Shown here one piece after another: positions 1 through 9,451 of a DNA stretch of 64,000 nucleotides. Each line of letters starts with the position of its first letter. Positions within the stretch are counted from its first letter, which is position 1. The notes under the pieces were generated by a model that was not told the origin of the DNA, searched no databases, and was given only the letters and a program-made list of their open reading frames with translations. The DNA comes from Ruegeria lacuscaerulensis ITI-1157 (GTDB lineage: Bacteria; Pseudomonadota; Alphaproteobacteria; Rhodobacterales; Rhodobacteraceae): the NCBI GenBank assembly GCA_000161775.1, contig GG704596.1, positions 2,960,115-3,024,114 on the forward strand, in the 5' to 3' direction. The position numbers and the translations under genes were made by a program.

Positions 1-1
1 G

Positions 2-832
2 CTGATCGGGGATTTCACCGTGTCCTGTCTGGGCGAGGAGGAATTCCAGCTCACCGCCTCCTACGGCGCACAAAACTTCCACATGCGCTGGTTCCGGCAG
101 CATCAGAAAGACGGCGTAACCGTCGAGAATATCAGCGATAAACGCAACGGCTTCCAGATCGCCGGCCCCAAGGCCCGCGAGGTTCTGGTCGCCTGCACCC
201 GCGCCGATGTCAGCGACATGCGCTTCATGGACGTGCGGCGGGTGGTCGTGGGCATGACCGACTGCATCGTGCAGCGGGTCAGCTATACCGGCGATCTGGG
301 GTATGAAATCTACTGCGATCCGATGGCCCAGCGGCAGCTATGGTGGACCCTGTGGCAGGCCGGCCAGCCGCACGGCATCACACCCTTCGGGATGCGCGCG
401 ATGATGAGCCTTCGGCTCGACAAGTTCTTCGGCTCGTGGATGCGCGAGTATTCACCCGACTACACGCCCGCCGAAACCGGGCTGGACCGCTTCATTGCCT
501 TCAACAAGACTGCCGACTTCATCGGCCGCACCGCCGCCGAGGCCGAACGTGCGACAGGCTCCGCGCGCAGGCTGGTGGCATTCGAGGTCGATGCCGACGA
601 TGCCGACGTGAATGCCTATGAACCGATCTGGCTGGATGGCAAGATCGTGGGTTTCTGCACCTCGGGCGGTTACTCGCACCACACGGGCAAGTCGATCGCG
701 ATGGGCTTCCTGCCCGCCGACCGCATCGCCGACGGGCTGCAGGTGGAAATCGAGATACTGGGCCAGATGCGCAAGGCCCGCGTGATCTCGACCCCGCCCT
801 TCGACGCGGATGGCGCACGCATGCGCGGGTGA
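2..832 (+). CDS. GcvT-domain protein, C-terminal part (dimethylglycine/sarcosine dehydrogenase-like), 5' end outside window
   Basis: The reading frame is open from the first base, so this is the 3' end of a longer gene; about 276 residues are visible. The sequence has the aminomethyltransferase (GcvT) fold signatures: a GDLGYEIYC segment, a 'FGMRAMMSLRLDK' helix and a C-terminal barrel ending 'GFCTSGGYSHHTGKSIAMGF'. Such domains bind tetrahydrofolate and accept a methyl or C1 group. In roseobacters this form usually sits behind an FAD-dependent oxidoreductase domain in dimethylglycine or sarcosine dehydrogenase-like enzymes, which would be upstream of the window. A free-standing T-protein or a DMSP demethylase (DmdA) is less likely but cannot be excluded without the N-terminus. 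It ends 31 bases before the next start. Confidence 0.75.
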   Translation: MIGDFTVSCLGEEEFQLTASYGAQNFHMRWFRQHQKDGVTVENISDKRNGFQIAGPKAREVLVACTRADVSDMRFMDVRRVVVGMTDCIVQRVSYTGDLGYEIYCDPMAQRQLWWTLWQAGQPHGITPFGMRAMMSLRLDKFFGSWMREYSPDYTPAETGLDRFIAFNKTADFIGRTAAEAERATGSARRLVAFEVDADDADVNAYEPIWLDGKIVGFCTSGGYSHHTGKSIAMGFLPADRIADGLQVEIEILGQMRKARVISTPPFDADGARMRG

Positions 833-863
833 CAACGCCCGCGCCGCGCGCCATGGTGGCGGC

Positions 864-1460
864 ATGAGCACCATTCCGATCATCCTCCTCGCCGCTGGCC
901 AGTCCAGCCGCATGGGTGGCGCCGACAAGCTGATGCGCCCCATAGACGGCGTCCCGCTGCTGCGCCGCAGTGCAATGATCGCAAACCAGATTGGCCCGGT
1001 CGTCGTGGCGCTTCCGCCCGCCCCGCACCCTCGCTATGAGGTTCTGCGGGACCTCGACGTTCGACTTGCCGAGATCACGGATGCCGCTGAGGGAATGAAT
1101 GCAAGCCTGCGCGGGGCTCTGAGCCACATTCCTGAAACTGCCCGCGCCGCGATGGTTCTTCTGGCCGACCTTCCGGATCTGACCGCAGAGGATCTGCGCG
1201 CGGTGCTTGCGTCAACTGATAGGTTTCCCAACAACCTGATCTGGCGCGGAGCATGCGCGGACGGCACGCCAGGTCATCCGGTGATCTTCGACCGAACGCT
1301 GTTTGCGGAACTCCGTTCTCTTGAAGGCGATGGCGGCGCGCAAAATGTCGTTCGCGCGCACAAATCTCGGGTACACCTGCACCCTCTCCCAGGCCGCCAC
1401 GCAGTGTTTGACTTGGACACACCTCAAGACTGGGCCGCCTGGGAAGCCGCGCAAACGTAA
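864..1460 (+). CDS. MobA-like NTP transferase (molybdenum cofactor cytidylyl/guanylyltransferase family)
   Basis: A 198-residue protein that starts with the nucleotidyltransferase signature LLAAGQSSRMGGADK (residues 9-22 region) and has a downstream metal-binding 'LLADLPDL' segment, as in MobA/MocA/CoxC-like enzymes. These transfer CMP or GMP to molybdopterin to finish the cofactor of xanthine dehydrogenase- or DMSO reductase-type enzymes. ATG at 864 was chosen because the conserved motif follows directly; an upstream in-frame GTG-type start would add 18 unrelated residues overlapping the previous gene. The short length fits the MocA type rather than a MobA/MobB fusion. Which molybdoenzyme it serves cannot be told from the neighbours. 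Confidence 0.8.
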   Translation: MSTIPIILLAAGQSSRMGGADKLMRPIDGVPLLRRSAMIANQIGPVVVALPPAPHPRYEVLRDLDVRLAEITDAAEGMNASLRGALSHIPETARAAMVLLADLPDLTAEDLRAVLASTDRFPNNLIWRGACADGTPGHPVIFDRTLFAELRSLEGDGGAQNVVRAHKSRVHLHPLPGRHAVFDLDTPQDWAAWEAAQT

Positions 1461-1462
1461 CA

Positions 1463-1488
1463 CGGCCCGGCCGTTTCCGACCGGGCCG
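1463..1488 (+). terminator. Hairpin after the MobA-like gene
   Basis: An 8-bp perfect inverted repeat (CGGCCCGG ... CCGGGCCG) with a 10-base loop begins three bases after the stop codon. There is no T-run after it, so it may be a weak or Rho-assisted terminator or only a 3'-end stabiliser. Confidence 0.5.
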
Positions 1489-2206
1489 ATTGCCCATCAA
1501 AATTAGGACTACCACTTTCACCAATTTCCGAGCGTGGCCAAAGCGTCAAACGACGTCCAACCTACGAGCAGCCAAACTTGAACAAGACCCCCTCGTTAAC
1601 ATGCCACTCAGCGCGTCAGGAATTGTGATCCGCCATCCAGCACCCCCTTGATGCTTTCAGGCCCCCTTCTTCACATGGGCAAGACCATCGTCACCGATCA
1701 AACTGCGCGAAACAACTTAAAATTAGCGGTTTTGGTGAACATTGCAGGTTCCAGGCTTGCATTTGAGCAACAAGCCCAAATACCGCGATCAACCTTAAGG
1801 TGATCTCATCTTGGAGCCGGCGGGATCGCATGCCGCTACTCTGAGCCAATAGCTGGCAACGGCGACAATTAGCCTATACGTATTTGCGCAGAGATCTTCT
1901 CGACTGGAGCAAAGACGCAACTTTTGCGTTAGCTGCGATTTTCCCTCTGAGAGCGCCGCCTCTCTGTTCCTATTTTAGCATCAATACAATTGTTTTTTTT
2001 CCTTGATGCCAATCTTGGCAACAATCCACCGATTCGGGCCCCCTGTGATTCTCGGAAACCCGCCGAGCAGCGGTCGCATTCAGACCTCTCCAATGTGGCA
2101 AAATTAAGAATTGTTAACGTTTCGATCAGAAATCGCCAAGACACGTGCGCCATGTTCCCTTCAACACGCAAATCAATCGCGTCGAAGCAAGGAGAGCTTA
2201 ATCAAA
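1489..2206. other. Long gene-free stretch upstream of the DegP-type protease
   Basis: About 720 bases with visibly lower GC than the flanking genes and no open frame that reads like a protein in either direction. It must contain the promoter of the protease gene. The only clear element is the ribosome binding site AAGGAGAG at 2189-2196. No tRNA, repeat or mobile element remnant was seen. Confidence 0.6.
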
Positions 2207-3640
2207 ATGAACATCCGCAAATCCCCCTACACCTTTCCGCTTTCAACAAAGATGATCGGGGTCACCGCCCTGAGCACAGCGTTGCTGGCCGGAACCGCGA
2301 TTCCGTCGCAGGCGGATGAGGCCCTGGCCGATCTCGTTGAAAGCGTTTCGCCGTCGGTCGTCACCATCATCGCGTCGCAAGACGCCGCTCCGGTGCCGGC
2401 GGGCGCTCCGGAATTCGACTTCGAAGGCCACCCTTTCGGCGAGTTCTTCAAGCGTTTCGGTGCGCCTGAAGGGTTCGACGTTCCGCAAGGCGGGCCGCGC
2501 CAGGGCCTGGGCTCGGGTTTCGTGCTGGATGAAGACGGCTATATCATCACCAACCACCATGTCGTCGACAATGCAGATACGGTGACAGTGCGCCTCAGCG
2601 ACGATCGCAGCTACGAGGCCGAAGTCGTCGGAACCGATCCGTTGACCGACATTGCGCTTCTGAAAATCGAGGCCGACGTGCCGCTCAAGGCCGTTCCGCT
2701 GGGCGACAGCGACGAAATCCGGGTCGGTGAAGACGTGGTTGCCATCGGCAACCCGTTCGGCCTCAGCTCGACCGTGACGACCGGCATCGTTTCCGCCAAG
2801 GGCCGCAATATTTCGGATGGCCCCTATGCCGAATTCATCCAGACCGACGCGGCGATCAACAAGGGCAACTCGGGCGGGCCGCTGTTCAACATGGACGGCG
2901 AGGTCGTTGGTGTGAACTCTGCCATCTACTCGCCCAGCGGCGGGTCGGTGGGACTTGGTTTTGCCGTCACCTCGAACATCGTTGAACATATCGCCGAAGA
3001 CCTGCGCGACGACGGCCAGGTCAGCCGCGGCTGGCTGGGCGTCTCGATCCAGAATGTCAGCCCGGAACTGGCCGCTGCAATGGGGATCGAAGGAACGACC
3101 GGGGCGCTTGTGTCCGATGTGGTTCCGGGCAGTCCGGCCGACGGCGTGTTGAAGCAGGGTGACGTGATCGTCGAATTCAACGGCGAAAAGGTGGACAGCA
3201 GCAGCGAGTTGCCGGTTCTGGTCGGCACCACGGCCATTGGCACAGACAGCAAGCTGACCGTGTTGCGGAACGGCAAGACGGAAACGCTGAAGGTCACGAT
3301 CGGCCAGCGTCAGACCGAAACCGCTGCGGCGGCCCCGGCTCAGGACAAGGCCGCTGGCAAGACCTTGGGCGTGACCGTCGCGCCGCTGAGCGAAACCACC
3401 CGGGCGGAGATGGGTGTGCCTGAAAACGTTCACGGTGTCGTCATTACCGGTCTCCGGCCCGACAGCCCTGCGGCCAAGGCCGGGCTGCACCGCGGTGACG
3501 TCATCGTGCGACTGGGCAACGAGCCGATCGACTCGCCCGAGGACCTGAAGAAGGCGCTCGAGAACCAGAAGACCGATCCGGCTCTGGTGCTGATCAACCG
3601 GGGCGGCAATCAGATCTTTGTCGCCGTGGAAGTCGCCTGA
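2207..3640 (+). CDS. degP: DegP/HtrA-type periplasmic serine endoprotease (Do family)
   Basis: A 477-residue periplasmic protease that degrades or refolds misfolded envelope proteins. A signal peptide ends near SQA-DEA (residue 36). The trypsin-like domain carries His118 (TNHHVV), Asp148 (LTDIALLKI) and Ser222 (GNSGGPL), followed by two PDZ domains (roughly residues 270-370 and 390-470), as in DegP/DegQ/MucD. The ATG at 2207 has a good ribosome binding site (AAGGAGAG, 10 bases upstream); a longer frame without signal-peptide character was rejected. It lies 164 bases upstream of a two-component pair on the same strand, a common arrangement in alphaproteobacteria that suggests envelope-stress control, though no operator was identified. 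Confidence 0.93.
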   Translation: MNIRKSPYTFPLSTKMIGVTALSTALLAGTAIPSQADEALADLVESVSPSVVTIIASQDAAPVPAGAPEFDFEGHPFGEFFKRFGAPEGFDVPQGGPRQGLGSGFVLDEDGYIITNHHVVDNADTVTVRLSDDRSYEAEVVGTDPLTDIALLKIEADVPLKAVPLGDSDEIRVGEDVVAIGNPFGLSSTVTTGIVSAKGRNISDGPYAEFIQTDAAINKGNSGGPLFNMDGEVVGVNSAIYSPSGGSVGLGFAVTSNIVEHIAEDLRDDGQVSRGWLGVSIQNVSPELAAAMGIEGTTGALVSDVVPGSPADGVLKQGDVIVEFNGEKVDSSSELPVLVGTTAIGTDSKLTVLRNGKTETLKVTIGQRQTETAAAAPAQDKAAGKTLGVTVAPLSETTRAEMGVPENVHGVVITGLRPDSPAAKAGLHRGDVIVRLGNEPIDSPEDLKKALENQKTDPALVLINRGGNQIFVAVEVA

Positions 3641-3804
3641 TCCGCGTCCCCCGTGCACGCCGCTTGATGGGGATATCGGCGCGCGCAACCCCGGCCTGCA
3701 TGCGATGTCCACGTGCGGCCGGTCTGCCGGGTGCGAATTGCGCGCCCGGCAGTATTCTTTAACGGCCACATATGCTTATATCCCGTGCGAAAGGATACCC
3801 GACC

Positions 3805-4485
3805 ATGAGCAGACGTCTGTTGATCGTTGAGGATGACGAGGACACGCGCGACTTCATCGCCAAGGGTTTCGGCGAGGAAGGCTATGTCGTCGAAACCGCG
3901 TCCGATGGGCGCGAAGGCCTGTACCATGCCACTGACGGTGGATTTGACGCAGTGGTTCTGGACCGCATGCTGCCGGGGCTGGACGGGCTTGCGGTGATCA
4001 AGTCGATGCGTGCAGCCGGGGTCAAGACCCCGGTCCTGATGCTGACAGCCATGAGCGCCGTGGACGAACGGGTCAAGGGCCTTCGGGCGGGGGCCGACGA
4101 CTACCTGGTCAAACCATTTTCGTTTCAGGAACTGCATGCCCGGATCGAGGCTCTTCTGCGGCGCCCACAGGAATCCGAAGAAACCCCGACACTGAAGTGC
4201 CGTGATCTCGAGATGGATCTTCTGACCCGCAAGGTGACCCGCAACGGGCGCGAGATCACACTGACCCCACGCGAGTTCCAGATCCTGGAATTCTTCCTGC
4301 GACGCAAGAACCGAGTGGTTTCGCGCACGATGTTGCTGGAAGGGGTCTGGGATTACCACTTTGACCCCAACACGAATGTGGTCGACGTTCACATCTCGAA
4401 GTTGCGCAAGCAATTGGATGAAGCCGGAGGGCCACCGCTGATCGAAACCGTACGCGGTGCAGGCTACATGGTTTCGGATGACTAG
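3805..4485 (+). CDS. OmpR-family DNA-binding response regulator
   Basis: A 226-residue response regulator. The receiver domain has the acidic pocket 'VEDDEDT' at the N-terminus, phospho-acceptor Asp53 (VVLDRMLPGLDG) and conserved Lys103 (YLVKPFSF). The C-terminal half is a winged-helix OmpR/PhoB domain with 'LTPREFQILEFF' and the recognition region ending 'IETVRGAGYMV'. The ATG at 3805 has AAAGGA upstream. Its last 8 bases overlap the start of the sensor kinase gene, so the two are translationally coupled. Position behind the DegP-type protease suggests an envelope-stress or metal-response circuit; this is inference. Confidence 0.93.
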   Translation: MSRRLLIVEDDEDTRDFIAKGFGEEGYVVETASDGREGLYHATDGGFDAVVLDRMLPGLDGLAVIKSMRAAGVKTPVLMLTAMSAVDERVKGLRAGADDYLVKPFSFQELHARIEALLRRPQESEETPTLKCRDLEMDLLTRKVTRNGREITLTPREFQILEFFLRRKNRVVSRTMLLEGVWDYHFDPNTNVVDVHISKLRKQLDEAGGPPLIETVRGAGYMVSDD

Positions 4486-5848
4486 ATTGCGGTTTTCGCT
4501 CAACAACTCCCGAACCCGGCTGGTGCTGGCCAGTATGGTGCTCAGCACGTTGCTGACGGCTGCCGTTCTCGCCCTGGTCTACGTCACCGCCACGCGAACG
4601 ATCGAGGGTGAAACGCGCTCGGTGGTCTCGGCCGAACTGACGGGGCTGGCCGACGAATACGAACGCCGGGGGCTGATCGGATTGCTGACCGCCATTGAAC
4701 GGCGATTGCCCAGCGCCTCGGAGCGGGATGCGTTGTACCTGCTGACCGACCCCTTCGGCACGGTCCTTGCGGGCAACCTGACCCGGTGGCCCGAGGGCGT
4801 GACCGCCGGCAGCGGCTGGGTCGAGTTGGAATTGCGCAAGACCGACACCAACCAACTGGTTCCGATTTCGGCGGCCTCGATCCGGCTTCCGGGCGGCGAG
4901 CGTCTGCTGGTGGGGCGCGACGCACTTGCACGCCAGCAATTCGACCGGGTGCTGTTCCATTCGGTGGCGCTGGCGCTGGGCGCCGCCCTGGCGCTCAGCA
5001 TACTGACCGGCTGGCTGCTGACCCGTCTGGTGTTCTCGCGTCTCCGAGACATTGCCGACGCCGCGGATTCGATCGTTTCTGGCGACCTGTCCCAACGCAT
5101 GCCCCAGCGGGGCACCGGCGACGAGTTCGACCAGGTCTCGGGGACATTGAACAACATGCTGGACCGGATCGAGGAATTGGTAAGCAACCTCCGCACCACC
5201 TCCAATTCCATAGCACATGATCTGCGTTCTCCGCTCTCACGCCTGAAACAGCGGGTCGAGGCGTTGAACGATCCCGGCATAAGCGCCCGCGATCGCGAAA
5301 TTGCCATCGCCCGCGCAACGGTCGAGATCGACCATGTGCTGCGTGTCCTCAGCCAATTGACGGAAATTTCCCGTGCCGAGGCCGGGTTGGGCCGCGAACA
5401 GTTCGAGACGGTGGATCTCTGCCAGCTGGTCAAGGACGCGGCGGAACTGTACGAGCCAGTCGCAGCGGACCAGGGCATCCGGCTCGAGGTCGTGGGCCGT
5501 GCAGAGCCGATCCGTGGGCACCGACCCTTGTTGTCGCAGGCGCTGTCGAACCTTCTCGAGAACGCCTTGCGCTATGCCCCCGAGGGCAGCGCAATCACTA
5601 TCGAATTGAAGGATGACGGCCCATTCGCTCTGCTGAGCGTCCGTGACCGTGGCCCGGGCGTTCCGGACGCCGAACTGCCGCGCCTCGCGATGCCTTTCGT
5701 GACGCTCGACCCGGCGCGCTCGGATCGCAGCGCGGGGCTGGGCCTCGCCCTGGTTGCCGCGATCGCTCGGATGCACGGAGGCACCTTTGCAGCGCGCAAC
5801 TGCAAGCCCGGGCTGGAAGTCACGCTCAGAGTGGCCCGCGCGTCCTGA
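4478..5848 (+). CDS. Membrane sensor histidine kinase partnered with the preceding regulator
   Basis: A 456-residue inner-membrane kinase. Transmembrane helices lie near residues 16-37 and 160-183, enclosing a periplasmic sensor loop of about 120 residues. A HAMP linker follows (about 184-236), then the HisKA domain with phospho-accepting His247 (SIAHDLRSPLSRL). The ATP-binding domain has the N box (Asn362, NLLENALRYAP), 'DRGPGVP' and 'GLGLALV'. The ATG at 4478 overlaps the regulator's end. The stimulus is unknown; the sensor loop has no motif I recognise. It ends three bases before the convergent P450 gene. Confidence 0.92.
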   Translation: MTRLRFSLNNSRTRLVLASMVLSTLLTAAVLALVYVTATRTIEGETRSVVSAELTGLADEYERRGLIGLLTAIERRLPSASERDALYLLTDPFGTVLAGNLTRWPEGVTAGSGWVELELRKTDTNQLVPISAASIRLPGGERLLVGRDALARQQFDRVLFHSVALALGAALALSILTGWLLTRLVFSRLRDIADAADSIVSGDLSQRMPQRGTGDEFDQVSGTLNNMLDRIEELVSNLRTTSNSIAHDLRSPLSRLKQRVEALNDPGISARDREIAIARATVEIDHVLRVLSQLTEISRAEAGLGREQFETVDLCQLVKDAAELYEPVAADQGIRLEVVGRAEPIRGHRPLLSQALSNLLENALRYAPEGSAITIELKDDGPFALLSVRDRGPGVPDAELPRLAMPFVTLDPARSDRSAGLGLALVAAIARMHGGTFAARNCKPGLEVTLRVARAS

Positions 5849-5851
5849 TAT

Positions 5852-7084
5852 CTATTTCGCCTGCAGCATTGCGGGAAGGTTGGCATAGCCGCGAAAGCGG
5901 ATGCGCCCGCCCTTTACGCGACCGGGCAGCAGGCGGAACCCCGGATATCTGTTCAGAAACCGTTGCAGGGCGATGCGCCCTTCCAGACGCGCCAGCGTCA
6001 GCCCGACGCAGACATGCGGCCCACCGGCAAAGGCCAGGTGCCGGTTCGGCTTGCGGGTAATGTCGAACCGGGTCGGGTCGTCGAACACCTCGGGGTCGCG
6101 GTTCGCCGCGCCGATGCACAGATGCAGGTTGGTGCCCGCCGGGATCGCCAGCCCGTCCAGCTCGATATCCTCGGTCGTCTCGCGGTTGCCGAACTGGTTG
6201 GGTGAGCGAAAGCGCAGGATCTCCTCGACCGCGGGGGCGATCAGCTCGGGGTCGTCCAGCAGGCGCTGTTTCTGATCCGGGTGATCATTCAGCAGCGCCA
6301 GACCGTTGCCGATCAGGTTCGTCGTGGTCTCGTGCCCCGCATTCAAGATGAAGATGCAGTTCTGCAAAAGCTCGGTTTCGCTGAGGTTTTCGTCCGCCCC
6401 CTCGCCCCGGATCAGCCGGGTCAGCACGTCGGTCTCGGGATCGCCCGGCGCCGCCCGCCGCCGCGCGACGAGGTCGGTCAGATAGGCCTTGAACGCCTCG
6501 ACCGCCGCATGACCCCGCGCCAGTTGCGCCTCGGTCAGCGCCGGTTCCAGCGCGCCCAGAATGGCCAGCGACCAGTCGCGCAGCGGCCCGCGCTCGTCCA
6601 TCGGAACCTCCAGCAGGTTGCCGATGATCTGGATCGGGATGGTCGAGGCGAAATCCTCGATCAGGTCGACGCGGGGCTTGCCCGCCATCGCGTCCAACAG
6701 GTGATCCACCGTCTCGATCAGCCCCGGCTCCATCCGGGCGATCGCACGCGGGGTCAGGGCCGAGGTCATGATCTTGCGCACCCGCGTGTGCAGAGGCGGG
6801 TCGGAAAACACCAGCGAGGTCGTGTGATGTTCAAACAGCGGCGAGCCCACGCCGAATTTCGGGCCAAAGGCGGCCTTCTTGTCCGACGAATACAACTGGG
6901 TGTCGCGATAGATGCGGTCCAGATCCCGGTGGCGGCTCAGCAGAACCGACCCGTCCGGCTGCGGCAGAACCGGCGCATGGGCCAGCAGCGCGTCGTAGAA
7001 CGGAAACGGGTTCTCAACGAACCCTTTGGGCGGATTGGCCAGATCAAGCGTCTGCGCCGCCTGCGCCACATCAGATGCGCTCAT
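5852..7084 (-). CDS. Cytochrome P450
   Basis: A 410-residue soluble bacterial P450. The oxygen-activating I helix is AGHETT (249-254), the ExxR pair is Glu288/Arg291, and the heme-thiolate loop FAGGPHVCVG places the ligand at Cys359. Length and the lack of a membrane anchor fit the bacterial class that takes electrons from ferredoxin. No ferredoxin or reductase gene is adjacent, so the redox partner is encoded elsewhere. The ATG at 7084 follows a GGAGGA ribosome binding site; an upstream start would add 31 residues with no homology character. Substrate unknown. Confidence 0.92.
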   Translation of the reverse strand: MSASDVAQAAQTLDLANPPKGFVENPFPFYDALLAHAPVLPQPDGSVLLSRHRDLDRIYRDTQLYSSDKKAAFGPKFGVGSPLFEHHTTSLVFSDPPLHTRVRKIMTSALTPRAIARMEPGLIETVDHLLDAMAGKPRVDLIEDFASTIPIQIIGNLLEVPMDERGPLRDWSLAILGALEPALTEAQLARGHAAVEAFKAYLTDLVARRRAAPGDPETDVLTRLIRGEGADENLSETELLQNCIFILNAGHETTTNLIGNGLALLNDHPDQKQRLLDDPELIAPAVEEILRFRSPNQFGNRETTEDIELDGLAIPAGTNLHLCIGAANRDPEVFDDPTRFDITRKPNRHLAFAGGPHVCVGLTLARLEGRIALQRFLNRYPGFRLLPGRVKGGRIRFRGYANLPAMLQAK

Positions 7085-7182
7085 TCCGTCCTCCCCTACC
7101 GTTTGTGCCCCCGCCTTGGGTATCTCAGCCCGAGACTTCGGACAAGCGTGACATCGCCGCCGACCGCCGCTAGACAAAGCTC

Positions 7183-7533
7183 ATGCCCAGCCCCGTTTCC
7201 TCGATCCGCAACCTTGGCCCCGCCTTCGAGCAGGCCTGCGCCCGCGCCGGCATCCATTCCGCCGAAGAGCTGCGCGAGCTTGGCGCCGACGCGGCCTATG
7301 CCAGGCTGATTGCGGCCGGAACCCGCCCGCATTTCATCGGCTACTACGTTCTGGTCATGGGGTTGCAGGGCCGCCCGTGGAACGACTGCAAGGGCGACGA
7401 GAAAAAGGCCCTGCGCGCGCGGTTCGACCGGATCAAGGCCGGCGCGAAACGTGCACCCGTCTCGAAACTGGTCACCGAGTTGGACGCCGTCGGCGTGCGC
7501 GTCTCGGCCGCCGACCTCACACCCGAAGGGTAA
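7183..7533 (+). CDS. TfoX C-terminal domain protein
   Basis: A 116-residue protein matching the C-terminal (helix-hairpin-helix-like) half of TfoX/Sxy: 'IRNLGPAFEQACARAGIHSAEELRELGADAAYARLI' type sequence, with no N-terminal TfoX domain. Full-length TfoX proteins regulate competence genes; stand-alone C-terminal proteins are common in alphaproteobacteria and have no proven function. It is divergent from the P450 gene (98-base gap) and is closed by a strong bidirectional hairpin shared with ndk. Confidence 0.75.
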   Translation: MPSPVSSIRNLGPAFEQACARAGIHSAEELRELGADAAYARLIAAGTRPHFIGYYVLVMGLQGRPWNDCKGDEKKALRARFDRIKAGAKRAPVSKLVTELDAVGVRVSAADLTPEG

Positions 7534-7540
7534 CGCGGCA

Positions 7541-7581
7541 CGAAAAAGGGCCGCACCCGGCAACGGGCGCGACCCTTTTCG
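7541..7581. terminator. Bidirectional terminator between the TfoX-domain gene and ndk
   Basis: A long imperfect hairpin: left arm CGAAAAAGGGCCGCACCCG, loop GCAA, right arm complementary with two mismatches and ending CCCTTTTCG. A/T runs flank the GC stem on both sides, so it can end transcription of both convergent genes. Confidence 0.8.
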
Positions 7582-7600
7582 ATGTCACATGACTGACGGC

Positions 7601-8023
7601 TTAGCCGACCAGCTCGGTGCCCGAGAAGAAATAGGCGATCTCGACAGCAGCGGTTTCGGGGGCGTCCGAACCGTGGACCGAGTTTTCACCCACCGACTCG
7701 GCGAATTCGGCACGGATGGTGCCGGGGGCCGCGTCTGCCGGGTTGGTGGCGCCCATGACTTCGCGGTTCTTGGCGATGGCGTTTTCACCTTCCAGAACCT
7801 GCACGACGACCGGGGCCGACGACATGAATTCGCAAAGCTCGTCATAGAACGGACGGTCCTTGTGGACTTCGTAGAACTTGCCGGCCTGTTCCTTGGTCAT
7901 CTTGATCCGCTTCTGCGCGATGATGCGCAGGCCGGCTTCTTCCAGCTTGGCGTTGATCTTGCCGGTCAGGTTGCGGCGGGTTGCGTCGGGTTTGATGATC
8001 GAAAAAGTGCGTTCCAGTGCCAT
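7601..8023 (-). CDS. ndk: Nucleoside diphosphate kinase
   Basis: A 140-residue cytosolic enzyme that balances NTP pools by moving the gamma-phosphate of ATP to NDPs through a phosphohistidine. Begins '[18 protein letters not shown]', the standard N-terminus; the active-site motif is NSVHGSD with catalytic His117. Length is exactly that of the family. The ATG at 8023 has AAGGAGAG upstream; a longer frame was rejected. Stand-alone transcription unit. Confidence 0.97.
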   Translation of the reverse strand: MALERTFSIIKPDATRRNLTGKINAKLEEAGLRIIAQKRIKMTKEQAGKFYEVHKDRPFYDELCEFMSSAPVVVQVLEGENAIAKNREVMGATNPADAAPGTIRAEFAESVGENSVHGSDAPETAAVEIAYFFSGTELVG

Positions 8024-8142
8024 ATCGGGCCTCTCCTTGGTCTGACGGCGCGGGCTGGGCCGCGCGAAATTCATCGCGCGCCGCCTAACACGGTATTTCG
8101 CCCGTGAAAAGTGGAATGATGGCGCGATCGCGCCTTTGGGCG

Positions 8143-9345
8143 TCAGATTGCGTCGGGAAGCGGGTGCCGTGCATCCACCCAACGGACATACAGAACGGCC
8201 AAAAGGCCCAGAAAGCTGCTGCCTGCCATCATCGACCGCACCAGATACGGGCCGTTTTCGGGGCTGACCGCCGCTCCGGTGATCGAAGTGATGACCGCAC
8301 CGAGCGCGACGATCAAAGCGCCCGAAAGGCCCGCCGCGCTGCCGGCCAGTTGCGGTCGAACCGACATGACGCCCGCAGACGCGTTGGCGTTCGTCAAACC
8401 ATTTCCAAAACCAACAAAGATGGCTGATCCGAAAAACACCCAGACCGACCCCATCCCCCCCAAAAACAGCAACAACCCGCAGAACGGCCCAACCGAGGCG
8501 ATGATGCGTCCGGCCAGAATCATCGTCGTCAGCCTAGTCCGCGCGGCGATCCGACCCGTAACGAAATTGCCGGCCATGAAACCGCCGGTGATGATGCCGA
8601 TCCCCAGGCCCAGTGTCGCGGGGCTCAGATCGAACCAGGCGGCGGCCACCAGGGGCGCCCCGGTGATGAAACTGTAGAACCCCCCGATCGAGAATGCCGC
8701 GCACAAAGCGTAGCCCCAGAACCGCCGGGCACGGAACAGGTGCGGGTATTCGCGCATCTGCGCGGCGAAAGTGGCGGACCGGTTGTGGTTGGTCTCGCCC
8801 ATATCCGCCCAGAGCAGCATCAGCAGCGCCGCCCCTGCAACCGTGTAAAAGACGAACCCGGCCCGCCACCCGAACAGCATGTCCAAAGTGCCACCCAGCA
8901 TCGGGCCCAGCATCGGCGCCAAAGCCATTGCCATGGCGACATATCCCAGCTTGCTGGCCGCCTCGTTGGGCGGAAACTGGTCGCGGATCGACGCGGCAGA
9001 CAGCACCGAGCCCCCAACCACGGCGGCCTGCATCAGACGGAACCCCAGAAAGGTCCAGATCGACTCGGCCAGAACGCAGCCCAGTGACGCCGCCACAAAA
9101 ACCGTCATGCAGACCAGGAGAACCGGCCTGCGCCCGAACCGGTCGGACATTGGCCCAAGGATCGGTTGCAGCACGGCGGACACGGCCAGATAGGCTGCGA
9201 TCGACAGGTTCACCAGCGCATAATCCGCCCGAAAATCGACCGCCATGTTCGCAAGGGACGGAAGGAACATGTTCAACGACAGCACGGACAGACCGGTCGC
9301 TAGGACAAGGGTCACCAAAGAGGGTGGAGTTTGTGCCGCCCGCAT
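8143..9345 (-). CDS. Bcr/CflA-type MFS drug exporter
   Basis: About 400 residues with 12 predicted membrane helices and the DHA1 (12-TMS drug:H+ antiporter) signature '[14 protein letters not shown]' in the loop between helices 2 and 3. '[15 protein letters not shown]' in helix 1 is typical of the Bcr/CflA subfamily (bicyclomycin, chloramphenicol and sulfonamide exporters). Start uncertain: ATG at 9345 puts the first helix near the N-terminus, while a start at 9393 would add 16 residues; neither has a strong ribosome binding site. Actual substrate unknown. Confidence 0.88.
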   Translation of the reverse strand: MRAAQTPPSLVTLVLATGLSVLSLNMFLPSLANMAVDFRADYALVNLSIAAYLAVSAVLQPILGPMSDRFGRRPVLLVCMTVFVAASLGCVLAESIWTFLGFRLMQAAVVGGSVLSAASIRDQFPPNEAASKLGYVAMAMALAPMLGPMLGGTLDMLFGWRAGFVFYTVAGAALLMLLWADMGETNHNRSATFAAQMREYPHLFRARRFWGYALCAAFSIGGFYSFITGAPLVAAAWFDLSPATLGLGIGIITGGFMAGNFVTGRIAARTRLTTMILAGRIIASVGPFCGLLLFLGGMGSVWVFFGSAIFVGFGNGLTNANASAGVMSVRPQLAGSAAGLSGALIVALGAVITSITGAAVSPENGPYLVRSMMAGSSFLGLLAVLYVRWVDARHPLPDAI

Positions 9346-9451
9346 CTCAACATCCGAATTTCGTTCATCTGCAAAAGCGCTAGCACAGCGCATGTGGTTT
9401 GCACATGGCTTGCGTCTGGCGGTGCCAGTATCGCTCTGCTAAGAGCGGCCC

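Noticed and set aside
1929..2171. A possible 80-codon gene on the minus strand in the gap before the protease gene
   Set aside because: No ribosome binding site, no recognisable fold or hydrophobic segment, and atypical composition.
2243..3769. A 508-codon minus-strand open frame opposite the DegP-type protease
   Set aside because: Antisense shadow; the protease frame contains the full catalytic triad.
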